From: HK1 sp965221725
GTDB lineage: Bacteria; Pseudomonadota; Gammaproteobacteria; HK1
Assembly (NCBI GenBank): GCA_965221725.1
Contig: OZ244909.1
Location: forward strand, 1,674,001-1,738,000
DNA: 64,000 nt
Direction of reading: 5' to 3'
Part shown: positions 8,682-16,084 of the stretch, one piece after another
Layout of the letters: the number at the start of each line of letters is the position of its first letter
How positions within the stretch are numbered: the first letter of the stretch is position 1
Notes under the pieces: generated by a model
Seen by the model: the letters and a program-made list of their open reading frames with translations, nothing else
Databases searched by the model: none
Told to the model about the DNA's origin: nothing
Translations under genes and position numbers: made by a program

Positions 8682-10700
8682 TTACGGCTTCCGCGGTGCG
8701 GCGAAAGAGCCCTGGACGGCGACGCCAACAGCTCCGTCGTAGCGAACCTCTACACCACCGCTTGCATTCGGGTATTCAGTGCCAGTAGCCGCATGGAACC
8801 AGCCCGCTACACCGCTCGGCAGTCTTGAGTGGTCTTCGGCACTCTCACCGAAGAAGCTGCCGCCCCAACGTCCTTGCCAGTTTTCTCCGTCTGCATTCCC
8901 CGAGGTGTTCATAGCAGGAGTAGCGATTTCTACTGGAACCGGAGTGGTTGAACTGGTATTCACAGTTAGAGGAGTGCTGTCCAACTTTACCTGCCAAGTT
9001 CCCAAGGACCCATGCCGACCCCTGAAGTTCTTTATCGTCCCCGATATGCTGTCGACTGCAGTACCCGCATCGGTGCCATCGTCGGGACCCTCGTCGAAGT
9101 TGAACTCAGCCGTCAGCTCGGCGTCGGCCACAAACCATCCGCCGTGGCGGTCGGGTCGGTCAGCGGGGTCATCACCGCTCGCGGCGGGATTCGTTGCAGG
9201 CGCTCCGCGACCGCTGTAGTCCGTGTAATTCCCTGCCGCGCCTCCAACGTAAGTTGCCTTCCCTTCAAGGCTGTCATTGCCGGAGTCGACGTACATGAAG
9301 GGGATGCGACCGCCGTAGATCGGCTCGAAATCGGAAAAGCGACCGCCCGCACTATCGTCCTTCCGCCACCAGCCGAACGCCAGGTAGTCTTCCCTGTCGC
9401 CAAGGCCAGCTACGGTAGCCGTGCTGCTGGTGGCCGTGAACGTCCAACTATCGGCGCCTGCGCCGGTAGTAGGGCCTCTCAGCTTACCTACCTGCGCCCC
9501 GCCTTCGGTGATACGTTCACTCGTAATCGTGCCGCAACCAGTGGCGCATATGAGGGTGCCAGGCACGCCGTCAAAGGTGGCAGGAATTCTGTAGTCGTCA
9601 ACGCCTGTCCCCTGAGCAGCCGTGATAGACACCGGCCCTGCCCCCGCTCTACCCGTGTCCTCGGTAGCCCTCAAGAGATTCCAGAAATCCACCCTCTGGG
9701 CCACGGGGTCATTGCTGATGCCTGTGCCGAACAGTCTTCCTTCGGTAATGCTCACGTCGTTGGCGTTGCCACGATTCAGGCCATACTTTTCTGCGAACGT
9801 CATGAGCGGGGCCTGATTGTCGAACCGGACAGATATCTCGCTACTGGTCGGCTCCCAAGAAACGCCCCTCCACGGACCACCGTGCCACGCCTTATCCCCG
9901 GAAGGCGCTGTTGCCGCCTCATGACCTGTACTTTCAGGGGTCGTCATATGCCCTGAGCGGAAAGGTGTATTGGCATCCCTCTGCGTGTCCGCTTCTGGAT
10001 AACCGAGTCGTTTGGACAGGGCGCTCGGCGAGGGAGCCGGTCCCTTCGTAATCTCCTCCCGCAGAGTCGCCAGGCCGACGCCCGTTCCGACCGCTTCGGT
10101 CGACAGGAGTATCGCCGTGGCCGTTCCGTTTCCTTCGCCGCCCGTGGTCGCTTCAACGCTGTCGTTGTTCAGGCCAGTCGTGAAGGTCACCCGGCAGTTA
10201 TCCCCACCCGCCGGGCACGCGAACCGCACGCCGCCGTAATTGATGTTCCCCCCCGCCCTGATATCGAGGTACTTGCCGTCCCGGAACCGATCCGTCTGGT
10301 TCTCATCGTCCTGATCGAGCCGGTCTCGGACGTTGTGTCCGTCCGGGAGGGGCAAGCTCACCATCGGCTCCGGCGGTGTGGGTGGTGTGACCGTCACCAT
10401 GCCGCCCGTAGCCGTAGCGGTATGCGTGCCAAGCACGTCATCCCTGGTCACGGTGAGGCTGCATCCCGTAGAGCCCTCGGCAGGGGTGCAGGTGAGAGTC
10501 GTTCCGTCGACGGTGGTCTCACCCGACGCCAGAGCAGTTGTCCCTGCCTCAAGACCATGTCCGTCCCCAAGCGTGACATCGTAGGACCTAGGCGGAGTGT
10601 CCCCTGCGTCATCATTGTTGTTGCTCGACCCACCGCACCCGGCGAGCCCCAGACCCGCCGCGATGGCGAGGCTGGTGAACAAGCTGGTTCGTGCATTCAT
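8682..10700 (-). CDS. Large surface lipoprotein, TbpB-like barrel family
   Basis: 672 residues from MNARTSLFTSLAIAAGLGLA with the lipobox cysteine at 22, behind AGGAGCG. After GCGGSSNNN comes the same two-cysteine domain as in the neighbour (TCTPAEGSTGCSLTV then TATATGGMVTV) and a second diverged copy (ACPAGGDNCRVTF). The C-terminal half has YLAFGWWRKD, ATYVGGAAGNY, AELTAEFNF, SGTIKNF and ends in VGVAVQGSFAAPRKP, the same scaffold as the paralogues. The signal peptide and ribosome binding site are almost identical to those of the lipoprotein at 22789-24402, while the rest has diverged strongly. Export by lipoprotein sorting; surface display would need a translocator such as Slam, which is not seen here. 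Confidence 0.75.
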   Translation of the reverse strand: MNARTSLFTSLAIAAGLGLAGCGGSSNNNDDAGDTPPRSYDVTLGDGHGLEAGTTALASGETTVDGTTLTCTPAEGSTGCSLTVTRDDVLGTHTATATGGMVTVTPPTPPEPMVSLPLPDGHNVRDRLDQDDENQTDRFRDGKYLDIRAGGNINYGGVRFACPAGGDNCRVTFTTGLNNDSVEATTGGEGNGTATAILLSTEAVGTGVGLATLREEITKGPAPSPSALSKRLGYPEADTQRDANTPFRSGHMTTPESTGHEAATAPSGDKAWHGGPWRGVSWEPTSSEISVRFDNQAPLMTFAEKYGLNRGNANDVSITEGRLFGTGISNDPVAQRVDFWNLLRATEDTGRAGAGPVSITAAQGTGVDDYRIPATFDGVPGTLICATGCGTITSERITEGGAQVGKLRGPTTGAGADSWTFTATSSTATVAGLGDREDYLAFGWWRKDDSAGGRFSDFEPIYGGRIPFMYVDSGNDSLEGKATYVGGAAGNYTDYSGRGAPATNPAASGDDPADRPDRHGGWFVADAELTAEFNFDEGPDDGTDAGTAVDSISGTIKNFRGRHGSLGTWQVKLDSTPLTVNTSSTTPVPVEIATPAMNTSGNADGENWQGRWGGSFFGESAEDHSRLPSGVAGWFHAATGTEYPNASGGVEVRYDGAVGVAVQGSFAAPRKP

Positions 10701-10977
10701 TGCGTGCGCTCCTGATATTTGAAGATTTACCGCCCGGTCGGCGGCGACCACCTTGAAGAGCCATGCGGTGGGCCGGTCTCACACCGCCGCCCCGTGCCTT
10801 CGAACATGACACCCCGCGACGCATCGTCATCGGCTCTTGCGTCTCGGCCTTGGCTTGTCCCCCACACGCTGAGACCGTGGGGTCGTGCAAGCCTTGGTGC
10901 GCGTGGGTGGGGGTCTCTTCAAGCCGTGGCGTGACGCCTCCACGGCCCGGTGTTCAGGCAGTCCCCGGCGACGAATC

Positions 10978-11552
10978 GAGTCAGGTACTGTGGGTGTGAT
11001 TGAGGGAAAACGTGTCCCCAGGGGCATGGAGGTGCCTGTTCGGGGCGATGTGCTGGAGACGCATTGCGAGGGAGAACAGAGGATTGGAGGCCAGCAAACA
11101 GTAATGAGAACACGTCTCATCCGACAACAATCAAGCCACCAGATGTGTATCCCCGCGTGTCCCCCGTGTTACCCAACGTTGAATATCGCACCCCAAGCAC
11201 TCCCGAACACCATCCCCGCCGGGGGCGAATTCAGAGGATGAACGAGACCATTCCCGATTTCCGAGCGAACGCTTCACCGCGACCGCCGGTCACGGCCCCA
11301 GAGGCTCTTCGCGCCCCACCCGACACTTCACCAACGCATTGGAAACACAGACAAAAGAACACGCGCTCCCGAACGAGAATCCCCACCGGACGGCACTCAA
11401 TCCCCCCGGCGAAAATGTCGTACACAAGACAATCACGTCGCTGAAGGGTATTTGCCAACACAGCCGACGCAGTATGCTTCCTCCCGCTCGTGGGTGGGTC
11501 TCCCCCTGCCTCGGGTCGAGTCGGAATCAATCACACCCACAGTACCTGACTC
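10978..11552. repeat. 575-bp segment bounded by a 26-bp perfect inverted repeat
   Basis: Positions 10978-11003 are exactly complementary to 11527-11552 (core AGGTACTGTGGGTGTGATTG). Around each end the similarity fades but GTGGGTGGG...TCTC also recurs outward (about 10903 and 11491). The interior has open frames on both strands but none with recognisable motifs or a good ribosome binding site. It may be a non-autonomous transposon or an invertible segment. The whole gap 10701-12148 holds no gene I can support. Confidence 0.55.
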
Positions 11553-11635
11553 CCACGCCGTTCTCCGCCGCACCCCGCACTGCATTTTTTCAAGCACCCT
11601 CAATCACTTGCGCACCGCCCTGCCGGAAACCCGAC

Positions 11636-11880
11636 CCCGTCCCGGGGACACGGGGACACGGGGAATTCGGCCATTCCCGGGGACACGGACCGGGGACGCG
11701 GGAGACTCATACATTCCCGGGGACACGGGGCGGTTTCTCACCGGGCTCGGGGCGCCCGCAGGTTGCGCACCGTTCTATCGCAAGTGCAGCCCAGTCACCG
11801 GGGACACGGACCGGGGACACGAGGCGGTTTCTCGCCACGCTCGATGCACCCGCAAAATCGCCCGATGCGCTGTGCCCGGC
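11636..11880. repeat. GGGGACACGG-type short repeats
   Basis: GGGGACACGG and close variants recur at least seven times between 11645 and 11822, and a longer unit GGGGACACGxGGCGGTTTCTC occurs at about 11722 and 11812, each followed by CxCGATGC/GGGGCGC and CCCGCA. This resembles intergenic repeat clusters found beside REP-associated transposase genes, but no such transposase is present. Confidence 0.5.
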
Positions 11881-12148
11881 GAGGGTCGCCACGCCTCTGC
11901 ATGGGGCACGGGCGAAGCAGAGATTCCGAGAACCACTCAGGGCCGAATGGCTCCGGTTCGAGGGCCGGTGAGAAGTCAGTATCTCGCTTCGAAATTCTGC
12001 CGGGTATCTCTGGCCTGCATGCACGGGCTCTCCCGAGACCTCGGGAGCCAAAGCGGGGCCCCGAAATCCGGGTTCAGGGGCGTGCGGTCGGGCGGGGGCG
12101 TACGATCGGGCGGCCCGCATCCTACGTATGTCTTCCGGGAGCATCTCG

Positions 12149-13096
12149 ATGGCGCGAACCATGACCGCGGAACTTCGGTTCAACCGCAGTCTCGACTTCG
12201 AGTACGGGGTGTTGCAGACCGTGGCGCCGTCGGTGCGGCGCATCATCGCGCGCAATCCGGGCCCGTTCACGCTCCATGGCACCGGCACCTACGTCGTCGG
12301 GCACGGACGGGTCGCGGTCATCGACCCCGGGCCGGCGCTCGCGGAGCACATCGAGGCGCTCGTCGACGGGCTCCGCGGCGAGAGCATCACCCATGTGCTC
12401 GTCACCCATACCCACCGCGACCACTCCCCCGGCTGCGCGCTGCTTCGCCGCTTCACGCCGGCGCCGACGTACGGGCACGGGCCGCACGGCTCGGGCCGGC
12501 CCGAGGCGGACGACCGAACGGTGATCGAGGAGGGAGCGGACTTCGATTTCACACCCGACGTCGAGGTGCGCGACGGCGACGTGATCGAGTGCGACGGCTT
12601 CAGCTTCGAGTGCGTTCACACCCCGGGCCACACCTCCAATCACATGTGCTACCGGCTGCGCGAGGAGCGGGCGCTGTTCTGCGGCGACCACGTGATGGGC
12701 TGGTCGACCACCATCGTGTCCCCCCCGGACGGCCACATGGGCACCTATATCGCGAGCCTGGAACGGCTGCTCGATGGCGACGATCGCACCTTCTGGCCTA
12801 CCCACGGGGCGCCGATTCCCGATCCGAAACCGCATGTCGAGTCACTCATCGCCCACCGCCGGCGGCGCGTGCGCGAGGTCGAGGCATGCCTGCGCGACGG
12901 GCTTGCCACGATCCCGGAGATGGTGGCGCGGCTCTACCACGACCTGCCGGCAAAGATGCACCCGGCCGCGGCGCGCTCGGTGCTCTCCACCATGACTCTG
13001 CTGGTCGAGCGGGGGGATGCGGTGCGCGCAGACGCCGCCCCCGGCACCGATGTGCTCGATGCGCGCTACGTCCCCGCCGAGCGACGACCCGGATGA
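12149..13096 (+). CDS. MBL-fold metallohydrolase (LACTB2-like)
   Basis: 315 residues. The start at 12149 is preferred because GGGAG lies 7 nt upstream; ATG 12128 in the same frame has no ribosome binding site. The zinc motif THTHRDHSPG is at 86-95, followed by HTPGHTSNH and FCGDHVMGWS (third histidine and bridging aspartate), then PTHGAPI near residue 222. A C-terminal winged-helix-like tail (about 235-300, including RVREVEACLRDGLATIPEMV) is typical of the LACTB2 group. Human LACTB2 is a ribonuclease; bacterial relatives are mostly uncharacterised hydrolases, so substrate is open. Confidence 0.88.
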   Translation: MARTMTAELRFNRSLDFEYGVLQTVAPSVRRIIARNPGPFTLHGTGTYVVGHGRVAVIDPGPALAEHIEALVDGLRGESITHVLVTHTHRDHSPGCALLRRFTPAPTYGHGPHGSGRPEADDRTVIEEGADFDFTPDVEVRDGDVIECDGFSFECVHTPGHTSNHMCYRLREERALFCGDHVMGWSTTIVSPPDGHMGTYIASLERLLDGDDRTFWPTHGAPIPDPKPHVESLIAHRRRRVREVEACLRDGLATIPEMVARLYHDLPAKMHPAAARSVLSTMTLLVERGDAVRADAAPGTDVLDARYVPAERRPG

Positions 13097-13133
13097 GCGT
13101 AGCGAAGGGTACTTCGCGCCTCCGCCAATCCGT

Positions 13134-13206
13134 ACCCCTGCGGTGAGTACCGCGGGACATTTGGCGGGACATGCGGCGGATCTGCGAACCCGGGGATTCG
13201 AGGCGT
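13134..13206. repeat. 73-bp direct repeat, copy 1
   Basis: Matches 14428-14500 at roughly 90 percent identity (shared ACCCCTGCGG and GGCGGGACATGCGGC). The two copies flank the 13.5-14.4 kb antitoxin/nucleotidyltransferase pair. Each also directly follows a fragment of IS66 transposase on the - strand. Confidence 0.75.
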
Positions 13207-13316
13207 GGCGTGAGGTGGGAACCGGCCCGAGCAGCCGGGGGAAATGGCGCCGGACAGCTTTCCAGTGCCGGGGCAACAGCTCCTGAACCTGGAACCTGCA
13301 CCTGGAAGCGGGGCAG

Positions 13317-13418
13317 CCCGGCGATGCGGCCCGGCACATCGGCGAGCCAGGCCTGGAGGTCTGAATCGTCGAGCCTGGTGGCGGCGATGAGGGTGTACAT
13401 CGCCGCGGCGGACGACGA
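13317..13418 (-). pseudogene. IS66-type transposase, C-terminal fragment
   Basis: The translation AAAMYTLIAATRLDDSDLQ, followed by AWLADVPGRIAGLP, is the characteristic C-terminal motif of IS66 family TnpC (typically AMYTLIxTxKLNDVDPQAWLADVLxRIA). Only about 34 residues remain; no other IS66 part adjoins it. The gap 13097-13492 otherwise shows no gene. Confidence 0.7.
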
Positions 13419-13492
13419 CGGGCCGATGGACATGGGATCCGGAGAGTCGGAAAATCCGGATTCCGAACCTGCCGATTCGAGCGCCCGGTGCA

Positions 13493-13900
13493 ATGTGTTC
13501 ACTTGCCGACTACGCCGCAGGGGTCACCGAGGGCTGGTCCGAGGACACGCTCGCACGGATGCTCATCCACGATCTCCCGCGCGCGTTCCACGCTCTCGGC
13601 CCCGCGCAGCAGCGCAGCGTTCTCGACGACGCGCCGCCGCTTACCGGCACCGCAACCTGGGACGCACTGCTCGCCGCGATGGCCGAGTATCTGGCGGAGC
13701 TGCACGGGCACCCGACGCAGCCGTGGATGGACGAGCCCGAACGCTTCCTCGACCACACCAGAGTGTTCGCCCGCAACTCGGCAATCCGCGCCAACGCGCT
13801 CGCCTTCAGCCCGCCCGCGTTCGTACGCCACGGAACCGTCATCGACCCTCGCGACCTTGACGAACGAGGGGGGGAATATCGTGAGTGGGTCCCCGAGTAG
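13493..13900 (+). CDS. Hypothetical protein, probable antitoxin partner of the nucleotidyltransferase
   Basis: 135 residues with no domain I can name. The C-terminal part (EPERFLDHTRVFARNSAIRA, then NALAFSPPAFVRHGTVIDP, DERGGEYREWVPE) resembles the segment often encoded just before DUF6036-type nucleotidyltransferases. The next gene begins 20 bases before this one ends, the tight overlap typical of two-gene toxin-antitoxin units. The N-terminus is uncertain: the ATG has no clear ribosome binding site, and an upstream HTH domain sometimes found in such proteins is absent, so this copy may be truncated. Confidence 0.6.
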   Translation: MCSLADYAAGVTEGWSEDTLARMLIHDLPRAFHALGPAQQRSVLDDAPPLTGTATWDALLAAMAEYLAELHGHPTQPWMDEPERFLDHTRVFARNSAIRANALAFSPPAFVRHGTVIDPRDLDERGGEYREWVPE

Positions 13901-14420
13901 ACCGCTGGCGAAGGGGGACATGCACGCACTGTTCGATGCGCTGTCGGAGAAACTGCGTCGAAAACGCGCGCGCGCGAACATCTACGTCATCGGTGGTTCC
14001 GCCATGGCGCTCGCCTTCACCCGCAAGCGCATCACGCGCGATATCGATGCACGGATTGACTCAGGCCACGGAGCACTGCTCGAAGCGGTGCACGAAGTCG
14101 CCGCTGAGCAGGGGCTGGCGAGGAGCTGGCTCAACGACCAGGCGGTGAGCGCAATCCCCAAGGCTCGCGACGTGCGTGCTCGCACGCTCTACGCCACCGA
14201 GTACCTCACCGTCACCGGCGCGTCGGCCAAACACCTCCTCGCCATGAAGCTCGAAGCCGGCCGAGCTGCCGACGAGGCGGACATCGCGGCGCTGGTGAAG
14301 CTCCTCGGTCTGCGGAGTATCGAGGAAGGCGTCGATATCCATCGCCGGCTGTTCCCGGAGTCGAAAAAGGACACGCAAAGCCTCATGGCCGACGCGCTTG
14401 CAGTACACACGAGACCATGA
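13881..14420 (+). CDS. DUF6036-type nucleotidyltransferase (toxin-like)
   Basis: 179 residues from GTG 13881, behind GAGGGGGG; ATG 13920 is an alternative. The nucleotidyltransferase core is visible: YVIGGSAMALAF (35-46, GGS at 38-40), then TRDIDARID (52-60), the metal-binding Asp pair. The later helix region SAKHLLAMKLEAGRAADEAD, followed by IAALVKLLGL, matches the AbiEii/MenA-like family. Such proteins can act as tRNA-modifying toxins with an adjacent antitoxin. The unit sits between direct repeats and IS66 fragments, suggesting it arrived by transfer. Active-site residues are intact. Confidence 0.8.
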   Translation: MSGSPSRPLAKGDMHALFDALSEKLRRKRARANIYVIGGSAMALAFTRKRITRDIDARIDSGHGALLEAVHEVAAEQGLARSWLNDQAVSAIPKARDVRARTLYATEYLTVTGASAKHLLAMKLEAGRAADEADIAALVKLLGLRSIEEGVDIHRRLFPESKKDTQSLMADALAVHTRP

Positions 14421-14427
14421 ACGCCAT

Positions 14428-14500
14428 ACCCCTGCGGGGAGTAGCGCGGGACATGTGGCGGGACATGCGGCCGGATCTGCGGGCCCGGGAATTCGAGGCG
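14428..14500. repeat. 73-bp direct repeat, copy 2
   Basis: Partner of 13134-13206. It starts 7 nt after the nucleotidyltransferase stop and runs into the IS66 fragment at 14488-14649. Confidence 0.75.
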
Positions 14501-14649
14501 CTGAGTTCCGCCCCCTCACGGGCGTAGCGTCCACCAGCGCCCTCGACCAGCTCGTGGCCGAGGGGGTTCTGCCCCCCCCCTCCACGGGCGTAGCGTTCGC
14601 TCCGACGGTTCAGTGGCTGATGCTGCCCGTACTGCTCATGCGCGACGAT
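14488..14649 (-). pseudogene. IS66-type transposase, internal fragment
   Basis: The translation YGQHQPLNRRSERYAR and, after an insertion, RYAREGAELS matches the IS66 TnpC motif KYxQHQPLNRQxERYAREGV. The segment SERYAR/GRYAREG is partly duplicated within it. Together with the C-terminal fragment at 13317-13418 it shows that IS66 DNA has decayed on both sides of the nucleotidyltransferase pair. Confidence 0.7.
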
Positions 14650-14704
14650 GGGGATTCGCGAAGGCGATACGCGCCGGATGCTCACGCCGATCCGGATGCG
14701 CGGC

Positions 14705-15406
14705 TCAGAGATAGCGTATGACCCGACGGCGCCGGCGGGAGTAGAGCACCGGCCGCTTCGCGGGAAGCGTCGGGGCCTGATCCAGGGTGTCGGTCGCGAA
14801 CCGGGCCATGAAGCGGGTGATGCCGATGGTCGGCCGCGAAGCCACCTCGCCGAGCGGCACCCACGACAGGTCGTGCAGCTCGTCGTCGCCGCCAAGTTCG
14901 ACCGAACCCGGCCCGAGCCGGGCGAGGAAGAACCGCGCGTGGAACCGGATGGGAGAGTGGGCGGGGGTGATCGCGCGGCCGAGGTAGACGAGGCGCCCGA
15001 GCGCCGGAGCAACGCCGCGGCGGCGCATCTCGTCGAAGCTCGCGCCGGGGACGATCCCGACCTCGCCGGGATCCGCGACCATGACCCCGGTTTCCTCGAA
15101 GGTCTCGCGCACCGCCGCGACGCCGAGGGCGGCGGCAGTGCGCGCGTTCCCGCCGACACCCATCGCCGCGAGATGGGCGAGGTCGAGTGGCGACGCCGGT
15201 CTCGCCGATCGATCCGATCGCTCCACCGCTCCACCGGGGAACACGTAGTAGCCGGGCAGGAACTCCGAGCCGGCATGACGGCGCCCCATCAGGCACCGGA
15301 ACCCGGACTTTCCGGGGCGCACCACGATCAGGGTCGCGGCGTCGCGCGGGCGGACCGGCGCGGCCGGGCAGGGAGTGGGCCGCGCAGTGGGCGTCTCATC
15401 GTTCAT
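14705..15406 (-). CDS. NUDIX hydrolase
   Basis: 233 residues from ATG 15406; the frame is open upstream but that part reads through short tandem repeats and is rejected. LPGYYVFPGGAVE (50-62) is followed by an insert and then RETFEETGVMV (100-110), the REXXEE core of the Nudix box that binds the metal. The spacing with an insert before the REXXEE core resembles the NUDT19-like or coenzyme A pyrophosphatase-like group. The reaction would be hydrolysis of a nucleoside diphosphate linked to another group; substrate not deducible. Confidence 0.87.
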   Translation of the reverse strand: MNDETPTARPTPCPAAPVRPRDAATLIVVRPGKSGFRCLMGRRHAGSEFLPGYYVFPGGAVERSDRSARPASPLDLAHLAAMGVGGNARTAAALGVAAVRETFEETGVMVADPGEVGIVPGASFDEMRRRGVAPALGRLVYLGRAITPAHSPIRFHARFFLARLGPGSVELGGDDELHDLSWVPLGEVASRPTIGITRFMARFATDTLDQAPTLPAKRPVLYSRRRRRVIRYL

Positions 15407-15510
15407 CGAGACCGGCGGGAGCGTCGGAGGATTCGAGGATGATCGCACGGAACACCCATCATCACTCCCGCCCCCGCGAAAATGATGCCATCGACGAGGT
15501 CTTGGCGGCG

Positions 15511-15570
15511 ACGATAACGCTATCCCCACGACAACGCTTCCCCACGATAACGATAACGCTATCCCCACCA
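15511..15570. repeat. Short tandem repeat, GATAACGCTATCCCCAC
   Basis: GATAACGCTATCCCCAC occurs at about 15513 and 15552, with degenerate copies (GACAACGCTTCCCCAC) between. It lies upstream of the NUDIX gene in the 15407-16084 gap, which has no gene. Confidence 0.6.
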
Positions 15571-15600
15571 TCCCGAGAACAGGGTCCCGGAGTCGCCCCG

Positions 15601-15812
15601 GGACTTTCCCACGCTACGGTGAACGTGTCGTTTGGCAGCCGGATCGGTTCCGGATCAGTTATCGAGGTGGTTGGTCCTGGCCCGGTTGACCGTCAGCGGT
15701 GGCCATTCGAGCCCCGAAATGGTTTCTTTCGGGCCCGAAAGGCGATTCGTTTTCCCGATTTCCCGGTTGAGGGGGCGATTCGCGGTCAAGAAAAATTGGC
15801 GTGGGATGACCC
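15601..15812 (+). repeat. Dispersed ~210-bp repeat, copy 1
   Basis: Aligns to the reverse complement of 42787-42986 at roughly 70 percent: shared GGACTTTCCCACGC, ACGGTGAACG, GCCGGATCGG, ATTCGTTTTCC and GAAAAA...GCG(T/C)GGGAT. Reading frames are not preserved between copies, so it is probably non-coding. Confidence 0.65.
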
Positions 15813-16084
15813 TGGGAGTCGTCCCGACCGAACACTCCGGAGACCGGACTCTCACCGATGCCGTACTGTGGAAAAACCTCTCGAAGCGCCGGCGGGAATC
15901 GCCGGAACGCCGGCACCGGGCGGCGGGCCGACCGCGCCGTGCCGTGCCGTGCCGTGCAGGTAAGCTACCATGACGAAGCTTCGCGGGAATGACGCGCAGG
16001 CGCGCGCGCGGCGCCGCCGGCACCACGAATGAACCCTCGCCCACCGCGGGACGACGCAGGACACGGATACCGGCCGCCGGCCCG

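Noticed and set aside
11231..11530. 99-codon - strand frame inside the inverted-repeat segment
   Set aside because: No ribosome binding site, no known motif, and it crosses one of the inverted repeats; not enough to call a gene.
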